Assembly (NCBI GenBank): GCA_947450005.1
Contig: CANFTU010000004.1
Span: 1 to 36,958 of the forward strand
Source of the DNA: Comamonadaceae bacterium
GTDB taxonomy: Bacteria; Pseudomonadota; Gammaproteobacteria; Burkholderiales; Burkholderiaceae_C
Direction of reading: 5' to 3'
Length of the DNA stretch: 36,958 nucleotides
Shown: positions 28,571 to 36,958 of the stretch, in pieces
Layout: every line of letters begins with the position of its first letter
How positions within the stretch are numbered: position 1 is the first letter of the stretch
Translations under genes and position numbers: made by a program
The notes under the pieces: generated by a model
The model's database searches: none
Told to the model about the DNA's origin: nothing
What the model saw: only the letters and a program-made list of their open reading frames with translations

Positions 28571-29458
28571 ATGAACATTGTGATCATCACCGGCATGTCG
28601 GGCTCGGGTAAATCCGTGGCCCTGCACGCATTGGAAGACATCGGCTACTACTGCGTAGACAACCTGCCGCCGGAATTGCTGCCAGACTTTGTGGCGCTGG
28701 AACACAAGCAACAAGCCTCCCACGTGGCCATTGCCACCGATGCGCGCAGCGGGGCTTCCTTGCAGCTGGTGACTGATCAACTGCAAGCGCTGCGAGCCCA
28801 AGGCCACAGCGTGCGGGCCATATTTCTGGATGCGTCGACCACCACGCTGGTGCGCCGCTATTCCGAAACCCGGCGCAAACACCCGCTGTCGCAAACCCGG
28901 CCGGGCGAGAGCAGCTTAGACGGCGAAGAGCTACGCCGTGATCTGGTGCAGTCCATCGAGCTCGAGCGCGAACTGCTGCACAACATCCGCGCCGAATCGC
29001 ACATTGTGGATACCAGCGCGATTCGCTCGGTGCGGCTGCAGGCCTACATCAAAGAGCTCACCCGTACATCCAACACCCAGATGACGCTGGTGTTCGAATC
29101 CTTCGCCTTCAAGCGCGGCGTGCCGGTGGACGCCGACTACGTGTTTGATGTGCGCATGCTGCCCAACCCGCATTACGAGCCCGCCCTGCGCGAGCTCACC
29201 GGGCGCGACGCGCTGGTGGCCGATTTCCTGTCTGCACAAGCCGAGGTGCACGCCATGCAGCAGGGCATCACGCAGTTTCTAGAACAGTGGCTGGAGCCCA
29301 TGGCAAAAGACCAGCGCAGCTACGTGACCGTGGCCATCGGCTGCACCGGCGGACAGCACCGGTCCGTCTTCCTGGTGGAGCAACTCACCGGCGTCTTCAG
29401 CGCGCGCAAAGACGCGCCCTGGGTCACGCTCAAACGCCACCGCGAACTCGACGTGTAA
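28571..29458 (+). CDS. rapZ: RNase adapter protein RapZ (nucleotide-binding)
   Basis: [76 protein letters not shown]. Confidence 0.96.
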   Translation: MNIVIITGMSGSGKSVALHALEDIGYYCVDNLPPELLPDFVALEHKQQASHVAIATDARSGASLQLVTDQLQALRAQGHSVRAIFLDASTTTLVRRYSETRRKHPLSQTRPGESSLDGEELRRDLVQSIELERELLHNIRAESHIVDTSAIRSVRLQAYIKELTRTSNTQMTLVFESFAFKRGVPVDADYVFDVRMLPNPHYEPALRELTGRDALVADFLSAQAEVHAMQQGITQFLEQWLEPMAKDQRSYVTVAIGCTGGQHRSVFLVEQLTGVFSARKDAPWVTLKRHRELDV

Positions 29459-29483
29459 AGGGCTGCGCCCGTTGCGCCCAGCC

Positions 29484-30554
29484 CTACCCCGCCTCCAGCA
29501 GGCGGCGCACCGGGGCCGGCAGCCCCAGCCCAGGCCACTGCGCCGCCGGCACCCATTGACCCTTGCTTGCGGCATCTCCTTCGGCGCGCGGCGTCTTGGC
29601 AAGGCTGAGCTTCCACGGGTGCAAATGCAAGTCCTTGTGGGTGAGCACATGCACGAATACCGGCAACGGCATGGGCGCAGCAGCGCGACTCCACTTGGCC
29701 GCCGCGGACAGCAGCGCAGCCTCGCTGTCGAACACGGGCAAGCAATACAGGCCGGCCCACACGCCCGGCGTGGGTCGCTTATCCAGCCAGACCGCGCCGC
29801 TGGCGTCCGTCAGCCACAAGAGCCAGATCTGTTGCGCGCTGCGTTTGAGTTTGCGGGTGCGCAGCGGGTAATCCTGCACACGGTCCTGGGCGCGGGCCAC
29901 GCAGATATCGGCCAGCGGGCAGCTGACGCAGCGGGGTTGACGCGGCTGGCATAAGGTCGCTCCCAGGTCCATCACGCCCTGGGTATAGCGTTGCATGGAA
30001 AAGCCCTCCGGCGCGTCGCCATCCTGCTGCGGCAACAGCGCTTGCGCCGCGTCCCATAGCGCGCGGGCCTGCGCGGCCTGGGCCAGGTCACCGCCAAAGC
30101 CCAGCGCGCGGCTGAGCACGCGGCGCACATTGGCATCCAGAATCGCCACCCGTTCACCAAAACACAACGACGCAATCGCCGCTGCGGTAGAGCGCCCGAT
30201 CCCCGGCAATTCAGCGAGTTGCGCTGCGCTGCGCGGAAACGCACCGCCATGGGTCTGCACTACCGCCTGCGCGCAGGCGTGCAGATTGCGGGCGCGGCTG
30301 TAATACCCCAAGCCGCTCCACAAGCCCAGGACCTCGTCCTGCGTTGCAGCAGCCAGCGTGCTGACCAAGGGAAACCGCGCCATGAAACGGTCGAAGTAAG
30401 CCATGACGGTCGACACCTGGGTTTGCTGCAACATGATCTCGGAGACCCAGACGCGGTAGGGGTCGGTGGTGTTTTGCCAGGGCAGGTCGTGGCGACCATG
30501 CAGCGCCTGCCAGTCCGATACCCGCTGCGCAATCGCAAAGGGTTGCGCGGTCAC
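29484..30554 (-). CDS. mutY: A/G-specific adenine glycosylase
   Basis: [50 protein letters not shown], 4Fe-4S cysteines C...[13 protein letters not shown] start overlaps the mutM TGA. Confidence 0.95.
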   Translation of the reverse strand: MTAQPFAIAQRVSDWQALHGRHDLPWQNTTDPYRVWVSEIMLQQTQVSTVMAYFDRFMARFPLVSTLAAATQDEVLGLWSGLGYYSRARNLHACAQAVVQTHGGAFPRSAAQLAELPGIGRSTAAAIASLCFGERVAILDANVRRVLSRALGFGGDLAQAAQARALWDAAQALLPQQDGDAPEGFSMQRYTQGVMDLGATLCQPRQPRCVSCPLADICVARAQDRVQDYPLRTRKLKRSAQQIWLLWLTDASGAVWLDKRPTPGVWAGLYCLPVFDSEAALLSAAAKWSRAAAPMPLPVFVHVLTHKDLHLHPWKLSLAKTPRAEGDAASKGQWVPAAQWPGLGLPAPVRRLLEAG

Positions 30555-31366
30555 GCCTTTTGGCACCGGGGACAGAAAAACGTGGCGCGCTGGCCTTGGC
30601 GGATGCTGCGAACCGGCGTCGCGCACACCTTGCACGGCTGTGCCGCGCGGCCATAGACCATGGCTTCCAACTGGAAATAGCCGGACTCCCCTTGCGTATT
30701 GGAGAAGTCGCGCAAGGTACTTCCGCCCTTGGCCACGGCGCGGGTCAGCACATCGCGCACCGCGTGGTGCAAGCGCGCCAGCCGCGGCCGACTCAGGCGC
30801 GCAGCGCGGGTCGTGGGGCGGATGCCGGCCTGAAACAGCGCCTCGGATGCATAAATATTGCCCACTCCCACCACCACCTCGCCCGCCAGCAGCACCTGCT
30901 TGACCGGCGCATTGCGCAAGCGCATGGCGGCCGTGAATGCGGCCAGATCAAAGCTCTCGCCCAAGGGCTCCACGCCCAGCTTGCCCAACAACTTATGCGC
31001 AATGGGGCTGTCTTGCGAAGGGGCAAAAACAACCGCGCCAAAGCGGCGCGGGTCATTCAAGCGCAACACGCCGGCGCTGGTGTGCAAATCGAAGTGGTCA
31101 TGTTTTCCCGGCTCGCCGGCGGAGGCGGCAAAGGTCAAACTGCCAGACATACCTAAATGCAGCAGCAACAGGCCCCGATCGAGATCCAGCAACAGGTATT
31201 TGCCCCGGCGGCGGACCGCGTGCACCCGCTGGCCCACCAGATTGGCAGCGTCGCAACCCATGGGCCAGCGCAAGGGTTTGCCCAAGCGAACCGACACAAT
31301 CCGCGCGCCGGCAATCGCGGACGCAAAGCCCAGACGGGTCACTTCAACTTCGGGTAATTCGGGCAT
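30551..31366 (-). CDS. mutM: Formamidopyrimidine-DNA glycosylase
   Basis: [13 protein letters not shown] start, [18 protein letters not shown]-terminal zinc finger CKVC...CPRCQKA. Confidence 0.96.
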   Translation of the reverse strand: MPELPEVEVTRLGFASAIAGARIVSVRLGKPLRWPMGCDAANLVGQRVHAVRRRGKYLLLDLDRGLLLLHLGMSGSLTFAASAGEPGKHDHFDLHTSAGVLRLNDPRRFGAVVFAPSQDSPIAHKLLGKLGVEPLGESFDLAAFTAAMRLRNAPVKQVLLAGEVVVGVGNIYASEALFQAGIRPTTRAARLSRPRLARLHHAVRDVLTRAVAKGGSTLRDFSNTQGESGYFQLEAMVYGRAAQPCKVCATPVRSIRQGQRATFFCPRCQKA

Positions 31367-31407
31367 AGAGGGCGGTCGCAGAGAGTGCCGCAGATTATGA
31401 TGGGGCG

Positions 31408-33180
31408 ATGCGTTCCAAGCCCTCTTTTCTCCGCCCCGTGCGGCCTGTGTTGAAAACCGCAATCTCTGCATCACTGGCCGCACTGATCATGTCCAGCGCC
31501 GGTTGCGCGGCCACACCGGAGGCGACATACCAGGCGAAACCCGGCGAAACCGCGCAGGCTTTTTACCAAGGCGTGCTAGCAGAACTGAGCAGCCTGGCAG
31601 AAGACTATGTGCAGGCCCATGCGCTGATGCTCAACCTAGCGCGCATGACCAACGACCCGCAGGCGTACGAGCGTGCCACCGAGTTCGCCTTGCGCTCACG
31701 CGACGGCGATACCGCGCTGATGACCGCCCGCAGCTGGCTCAAAGCGTTTCCGGGTTCGCACGAGGCGGCCCGCTATGTGATCCAAATTCTGGTGGGCTTG
31801 AACCGGCTGGATGACACCATCGAACCCCTGCGCGCCGATCTGGCGGCCTACCCGCTGACTGAGCGCGGTGCGGCGATTGCCGATGTGCCGCGCTACTTCG
31901 CCAGAGTCACGGACAAAAAACGCGCGGCTGCTGTTGTGCAAACGGCGTTGGCGCCAGAACTGGCGCGCAGCAAGCTCGCAGCCCCGGTCTGGGCAGCGGT
32001 TGGAACCATGCAACTCATGGCCTCGGAGGCTGCTTCGGCCCTCAAATCCGCGCTCAACGGTGCGCGCGCGGAGCCCACGAACCGGCAGATCGCCACGCTC
32101 GCGCTGTACCTGGTGCAGGCGGAAAAATCCCCGGCAGACGACATACTGGACGGTTTCATCCGGGCCTCAGGCCCCGTGGATGCGGGCTTGGCCTATGTGC
32201 GCCGGTTGGTCGAACTGGCGCGGGTCGAAGAGGCCTACGCCCGATCACAAACCCTGACGACCCTGTGGCCCGCATCTGCCGAAGCCTGGCTGGTGCGTGG
32301 CTCCATCGCCTTTCAGAAAAAAGACATGGAAGCCACGCGCAGCGCATTGGCGCGCTGCGCTGACATTCTCGAAAAGACCGATGCCGCAGCCCAGGACGCC
32401 ATGGCCGGCGGGCGGGTCGCCGCGCAAGCCTATTTCCTGCTGGCGGTTCTGGCCGAAAACGAGAAAGATTACGCGATGGCCAATTCCTACTTGGACCGCC
32501 TGACCAGCCAGGAGGACCAGCGCCGCGTGAGCCAGCGTCGGGTACAGATGCTGCTGGCCCAAGGCCAGTTAGAGGCAGCGCAGGAGCTGGTCAACAACAT
32601 GCCCGAAGAGCTTGAAGACGAAGCACGCGCCAAAATCAGCGCGGAAGTCGAGGTGCTTCGCGCGCGCAAAGACGAAGCCGGCGCCTACCGCTTGCTGACC
32701 GATGCCATGGTGCGTTTCCCCAAGGACCCTGAGCTGGCGTATGAGGCGGCCATGTCGGCCGACAAGATCAAAGACCTCGTCGCCATGGAACAGATTCTGC
32801 GCAAACTGCTGGCCCAACACCCCGATCACTACCAGTCCATGAACGCGCTGGGCTATTCGCTGGCCGACCGCAATGTCCAGCTGGTGGAAGCCCGCGCCCT
32901 GATTCAAAAGGCGCTCAGTTTTGCGCCGCAAGACCCGTACATCATCGACAGCATGGGCTGGGTCGAGTTCCGCAGCGGCAATCTGAGCTCCGCCAACACC
33001 TTGTTGCGCACCGCTTTCGAAGCCAAACCGGACGCGGAAATTGCTGCCCACTGGGGCGAGGTCCTGTGGGCTATGGGCCAGCGCGATGCCGCGCAAGCCA
33101 CGTGGGAGCGCGGCCTCCGACTCAATCCGGACAATGAGACCCTGCGCGACACCGTGCGCAGATTGACCCAAAAGCCATGA
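31408..33180 (+). CDS. Tetratricopeptide repeat lipoprotein-like protein
   Basis: Signal/lipobox-like LIMSSAGC, repeated TPR helices, [25 protein letters not shown]; overlaps lolB start (ATGA). Confidence 0.85.
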   Translation: MRSKPSFLRPVRPVLKTAISASLAALIMSSAGCAATPEATYQAKPGETAQAFYQGVLAELSSLAEDYVQAHALMLNLARMTNDPQAYERATEFALRSRDGDTALMTARSWLKAFPGSHEAARYVIQILVGLNRLDDTIEPLRADLAAYPLTERGAAIADVPRYFARVTDKKRAAAVVQTALAPELARSKLAAPVWAAVGTMQLMASEAASALKSALNGARAEPTNRQIATLALYLVQAEKSPADDILDGFIRASGPVDAGLAYVRRLVELARVEEAYARSQTLTTLWPASAEAWLVRGSIAFQKKDMEATRSALARCADILEKTDAAAQDAMAGGRVAAQAYFLLAVLAENEKDYAMANSYLDRLTSQEDQRRVSQRRVQMLLAQGQLEAAQELVNNMPEELEDEARAKISAEVEVLRARKDEAGAYRLLTDAMVRFPKDPELAYEAAMSADKIKDLVAMEQILRKLLAQHPDHYQSMNALGYSLADRNVQLVEARALIQKALSFAPQDPYIIDSMGWVEFRSGNLSSANTLLRTAFEAKPDAEIAAHWGEVLWAMGQRDAAQATWERGLRLNPDNETLRDTVRRLTQKP

Positions 33181-33674
33181 AACGCAGGACCTGCGCCGCA
33201 GCAATCGCCGCGGCCGGGCTACTGGCGGGCTGTGCATGGTTTCGCCCGCAAACCCCCGCCCCGTTTTGGCAGGGTCGTATCGCCATCAAAGACCTGCGTG
33301 ATCCACAGAACAATATGAGCGCCAGCTTCGAGTTGCAAGGCAGCGCCAACGCCGGCACCTTCGGGCTGTTCAATACGCTGGGCCTGACGCTGGCCAGCAT
33401 GCGCTGGAGCGAGGGCTTTGCCGAGCTACAAAGCGGTGGCGAAACCCGAACCTACACGTCCGCGGATGCCATGGCCTACGCCAGCCTGGGGCACAGCATT
33501 CCACTGGCTGCGGTGTTCGGCTGGCTCAATGGCGACAACGCAAGCGTGCCCGGATGGGAGGTGGACCGTTCCCGCTATGCGGAGCGCCGCCTGCGGGCAC
33601 GCAAAACCACCGCACCCGAGGCCGGCGTGGACCCGTCGGGCTTGGAGTTGCTACTGGTCTGGGACGCGCCATGA
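33177..33674 (+). CDS. lolB: Outer membrane lipoprotein LolB
   Basis: Lipobox LLAGCAWF, FWQGRIAIKDLRDPQNNMSASFELQG, located before ispE. Confidence 0.85.
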   Translation: MKRRTCAAAIAAAGLLAGCAWFRPQTPAPFWQGRIAIKDLRDPQNNMSASFELQGSANAGTFGLFNTLGLTLASMRWSEGFAELQSGGETRTYTSADAMAYASLGHSIPLAAVFGWLNGDNASVPGWEVDRSRYAERRLRARKTTAPEAGVDPSGLELLLVWDAP

Positions 33675-34510
33675 AGGCCTTGTACGACGTGCCCGCACCG
33701 GCCAAGGTGAACACCTTTTTGCACATCGTCGGGCGCCGGCCCGATGGCTACCACCTGTTGCAATCGGTGTTTGCCCTGCTGGACTGGTGCGACACCCTGC
33801 ACTTTGAGTTGCGCAGCGGCTCCCATGTCAGCCGCGAAGACTTGCTCGCGCCCCTGCCGGCAGACGATTTGTGCCTGCGCGCCGCCCGCATGCTGCAGGA
33901 AGCCACCGGTTGCACCCAGGGCGCGCACATATCCGTGGCCAAAGTTCTGCCCGCTGAGGCCGGCCTGGGCGGCGGCTCGTCCGATTGCGCCAGCACCTTG
34001 CTGGCCCTGAACCGCCTGTGGAAGCTGGGATTGTCGCGCGCGCAGCTTTCTGCGATCGGGCTGCGGCTGGGTGCGGACGTGCCTTTTTTCTTATTCGGGC
34101 GCAATGCCTGGGTGGAGGGCGTAGGCGAGCAGCTCACGGCCATTGACCTGCCGCCAACCCCGCTGGTGGTGGCCAAACCGGCGGCGGGTGTTTCGACCGC
34201 AGCCCTGTTCACGGACCCGCGGCTGTGCCGCAACACGGGCCTTGCTATACTCGCGGGCTTTCTGGAAGCCGGGTTTGGTTTCGGGCACAACGACTTGCAG
34301 CCGGTGGCGCAAATGCTCTGCCCGCCCATAGAAGATGCTGTTCGATGGTTGGCATCGCAGGGTTTAGAGGCCCGAATGACCGGCTCCGGTAGCGCGGTAT
34401 TCGCACCACTGACAAAAGCCCTGGATATGGGCGCAGTGCCTGAAGGTCTTTTGCTGCATACCTGCAGCACGCTGGCTGAGCATCCGTTGCGGAGCTGGGC
34501 AGAAGGGTGA
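33671..34510 (+). CDS. ispE: 4-diphosphocytidyl-2-C-methyl-D-erythritol kinase
   Basis: YDVPAPAKVNTFLHIVGRRPDGYHLLQSVF, LPAEAGLGGGSSDCASTL, MTGSGSAVFA. Confidence 0.96.
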   Translation: MKALYDVPAPAKVNTFLHIVGRRPDGYHLLQSVFALLDWCDTLHFELRSGSHVSREDLLAPLPADDLCLRAARMLQEATGCTQGAHISVAKVLPAEAGLGGGSSDCASTLLALNRLWKLGLSRAQLSAIGLRLGADVPFFLFGRNAWVEGVGEQLTAIDLPPTPLVVAKPAAGVSTAALFTDPRLCRNTGLAILAGFLEAGFGFGHNDLQPVAQMLCPPIEDAVRWLASQGLEARMTGSGSAVFAPLTKALDMGAVPEGLLLHTCSTLAEHPLRSWAEG

Positions 34511-34553
34511 AATGTTTTTCGGCTGGTTCCGGTTTTCCGGTGCCAGCCCGTGT

Positions 34554-34630
34554 AGGGGAATCGCCAAGTTGGTTAAGGCACTGGATTTTGATTCCAGCAT
34601 GCGAAGGTTCGAATCCTTCTTCCCCTGCCA
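34554..34630 (+). tRNA. tRNA-Gln (anticodon TTG), CCA encoded
   Basis: Acceptor aggggaa/ttcccct, anticodon arm ctgga-ttttgat-tccag, T-arm gaagg-ttcgaat-ccttc, 3' GCCA. Confidence 0.95.
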
Positions 34631-34675
34631 AAGTGTGTTTCGGTCCGTTCATTCCAACAGCTCTCAGGAGCGACT

Positions 34676-35656
34676 ATGCAGGCACCCAGTCATCAATCCG
34701 ATTTCATGATCTTCACCGGAAATGCCAATCCGGACATGGCTGCGGACATTGCAAAGAACCTGGGCATCAGCCTGGGTTCGGCCACGGTGGGACGCTTCTC
34801 GGATGGCGAAGTGACGGTCGAGATCAACCAAAACGTGCGCGCCCGCGACGTCTTTGTGGTCCAAAGCACCTGCGCCCCCACCAACGAAAACCTGATGGAG
34901 CTGCTCATCATGGTGGACGCGCTCAAGCGCGCTTCGGCTGAGCGGATCACCGCCGTCATCCCCTATTTCGGCTACGCGCGCCAGGACCGCCGCCCGCGCT
35001 CCACCCGCGTTCCCATCACGGCCAAGATGGTGGCCAACATGCTGCAAACCGCCGGCGTGTCGCGCATGCTGACCATGGACTTGCATGCCGACCAGATCCA
35101 GGGCTTTTTTGATATCCCCGTAGACAACATTTACGCATCGCCGGTTCTGCTGGGTGATTTGCAGTTGAAAAACTACGACGACCTGATCGTGGTCTCGCCC
35201 GACGTGGGCGGCGTGGTCCGGGCCCGCGCGATCGCCAAGCAACTCGATTGCGACCTGGCCATCATCGACAAGCGCCGCCCGCGCGCCAATGTCAGCGAAG
35301 TGATGCACGTCATCGGTGAGATTGAAGGCCGCAACTGCGTGATCATGGACGACATGATCGACACCGCCGGAACCCTGCTGAAAGCCGCCGAAGTGCTCAA
35401 GCAGCGCGGCGCGAAAAAGGTTTATGCCTATTGCACGCACCCGATTTTTTCGGGCCCTGCCATCGAACGTATAGAGCGCGGCGACGCCCTCGACGAAGTC
35501 GTGGTGACCGACACGATTCCGCTGAGCCGTGAGGCCGCCGTGTGCCCCAAAATCCGCCAACTCTCCGTGGCCCCGCTGATCGCTGAGACGATTTTGCGGA
35601 TCTCCAAAGGCGAGTCGGTGATGAGTTTGTTCTCGGACCAAGACAATTTGTTTTGA
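34676..35656 (+). CDS. prs: Ribose-phosphate pyrophosphokinase
   Basis: [63 protein letters not shown]. Confidence 0.97.
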   Translation: MQAPSHQSDFMIFTGNANPDMAADIAKNLGISLGSATVGRFSDGEVTVEINQNVRARDVFVVQSTCAPTNENLMELLIMVDALKRASAERITAVIPYFGYARQDRRPRSTRVPITAKMVANMLQTAGVSRMLTMDLHADQIQGFFDIPVDNIYASPVLLGDLQLKNYDDLIVVSPDVGGVVRARAIAKQLDCDLAIIDKRRPRANVSEVMHVIGEIEGRNCVIMDDMIDTAGTLLKAAEVLKQRGAKKVYAYCTHPIFSGPAIERIERGDALDEVVVTDTIPLSREAAVCPKIRQLSVAPLIAETILRISKGESVMSLFSDQDNLF

Positions 35657-35670
35657 CAGGACAAAAGCCG

Positions 35671-35698
35671 GCCCGGCGCATTTGCACCGGGTCTTTTT
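35671..35698 (+). terminator. Probable Rho-independent terminator after prs
   Basis: gcccggcgcatttgcaccgggt hairpin followed by ctttttc. Confidence 0.6.
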
Positions 35699-35743
35699 CA
35701 ACCGGAGCCGCACTGGTCGCGGTGGGCTCTTACAGGAGTAGTT

Positions 35744-36376
35744 ATGAAATTTGTCGCTTTTGAGCGCAGCAAGCAGGGTACGGGTGCGAGCCGCCGTCTC
35801 CGCATCACAGGGCGCACGCCCGGCATCGTTTACGGCGGAACCGGCGAACCCCTGCCGATCGAGCTCGACCACAACGCCTTGTGGCACGCCATCAAAAAAG
35901 AGGCTTTCCACGCCTCGATCCTGGACATGGAGCTGAACGGCCAAACCAGCAAAGTGCTGCTGCGGGACCTGCAAATGCACCCCTTCAAGCAGTTGATCCT
36001 GCACGCTGACTTTCAGCGCGTGGACGCCAACACCATGCTGCACATGAAAGTGCCACTGCACTTCAGCGGTGAAGATGTTTCGCCTGCCGTCAAGCTCGAC
36101 GCGTGCCTGATCAACCACGTTGCCAATGAGCTGGAAATCGCCTGTCTGCCCGCCAACCTGCCCGAGTTCATCGCGGTGGACCTGAGCGGACTGAAAAAAG
36201 GTACTTCGCTGCACGTCAATGACGTTCCCCTGCCCGCCGGCGTCAAAGCCGTCACCCGCGGTAAAGAGAACCCCGTCATCGTCTCGGTCACGGCACCGGT
36301 GGAAGAGGTCGTGGAAACTGCAGCTGCAGCCCCGGCCAAAGACGCCAAAGGCAAGGCTGCCAAGGCCAAGAAGTAA
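35744..36376 (+). CDS. rplY: 50S ribosomal protein L25/general stress protein Ctc
   Basis: [50 protein letters not shown], Ala/Lys-rich tail; gene order prs-rplY-pth. Confidence 0.96.
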   Translation: MKFVAFERSKQGTGASRRLRITGRTPGIVYGGTGEPLPIELDHNALWHAIKKEAFHASILDMELNGQTSKVLLRDLQMHPFKQLILHADFQRVDANTMLHMKVPLHFSGEDVSPAVKLDACLINHVANELEIACLPANLPEFIAVDLSGLKKGTSLHVNDVPLPAGVKAVTRGKENPVIVSVTAPVEEVVETAAAAPAKDAKGKAAKAKK

Positions 36377-36395
36377 GCTGTTTCGGCTTGCATCT

Positions 36396-36422
36396 AAAAA
36401 GCCCGCTCGCGCGGGCTTTTTT
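36396..36422 (+). terminator. Rho-independent terminator after rplY
   Basis: aaaaa-gcccgc-tcgc-gcgggc-tttttt. Confidence 0.88.
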
Positions 36423-36473
36423 GTGCCCGCAGCGCAACGCATCGGGACACAAGGCGGCTCCTAGAATCCCTGC

Positions 36474-36958
36474 ATGATCAAATTGTTCGTCGGCCTGGGC
36501 AACCCGGGCCCGCAATACCGCGACACCCGCCACAACGCGGGGTTCTGGTTTATTGACGCGCTGGCCGCTTCGCTGAAAGTCACGCTGGCGATGGACCGCA
36601 ACTTCCATGGCTACGCGGGCCGCTGCACCGTGGATGGACACTCCGTGTGGCTGCTGCAGCCGCAAACCTTCATGAACCTCTCGGGCAAGTCCGTCGCGGC
36701 GCTGGCGCGCTTTTACAAAATCGCCCCTGAAGAAATACTGGTTGCGCACGACGAGCTGGACATCGCCCCCGGCGAGGCCAAGCTCAAATTCGATGGCAGC
36801 CACGCCGGCCACAACGGACTGCGCGACATCCACGCCCAACTCGGCAGCGCCGCCTACTGGCGCTTGCGCCTGGGCATCGGCCACCCCGGATCTAAAGACG
36901 AAGTGGTCCACTGGGTCTTGCAAATCCCGTCGCTGGACCACAAAATCGGCATCGAGCA
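36474..36958 (+). CDS. pth: Peptidyl-tRNA hydrolase (truncated by the window end)
   Basis: [57 protein letters not shown]. Confidence 0.96.
   Translation, partial: MIKLFVGLGNPGPQYRDTRHNAGFWFIDALAASLKVTLAMDRNFHGYAGRCTVDGHSVWLLQPQTFMNLSGKSVAALARFYKIAPEEILVAHDELDIAPGEAKLKFDGSHAGHNGLRDIHAQLGSAAYWRLRLGIGHPGSKDEVVHWVLQIPSLDHKIGIE

Noticed and set aside
34664-36442. 592-aa minus-strand ORF opposite prs and rplY
   Set aside because: Spans two well-supported genes and an intergenic terminator region; low-complexity His/Gln/Val-rich translation typical of antisense shadow ORFs in GC-rich DNA.
1-36958. Integrase/transposase genes, prophage or integrated element boundaries
   Set aside because: No recombinase, transposase or phage genes were seen; the only tRNA gene (34554-34630) has no duplicated 3' end in the window.

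Overview
The window is a GC-rich betaproteobacterial chromosome segment, Burkholderiales/Comamonadaceae-like by gene content and order. Most of it is conserved housekeeping: coaX; lptD-surA-rsmA; hrcA/nadK-recN-rapZ; mutM-mutY; a TPR lipoprotein-lolB-ispE; tRNA-Gln(TTG)-prs-rplY-pth. The accessory parts stand out more. (1) About 19.5-24.8 kb holds a cluster of voltage-gated-channel-superfamily genes: a membrane-anchored Cys-containing protein of unknown family, a channel with two voltage-sensor domains in tandem but one K+-type pore, two adjacent 6TM channels whose selectivity filters are one residue short and non-canonical (T-S-G-Y-G-N and I-S-G-W-G-N), and a convergent 6TM channel with a normal TTGYGD filter. 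This is my best candidate for an undescribed system. (2) dnaE2 stands alone behind a consensus LexA box. Its ORF carries an in-frame palindromic insertion (23-bp perfect arms) and a second short foreign-looking segment. (3) A bciA-like 8-vinyl reductase gene, which implies bacteriochlorophyll synthesis, sits outside any photosynthesis gene cluster and next to a cupin and two membrane-protein genes. (4) There is an orphan barstar-family gene, a SDR-MaoC-TRAP transporter locus, and a LiuR-like palindrome at the left edge. All assignments come from reading the translations and DNA. No database or structure search was run.
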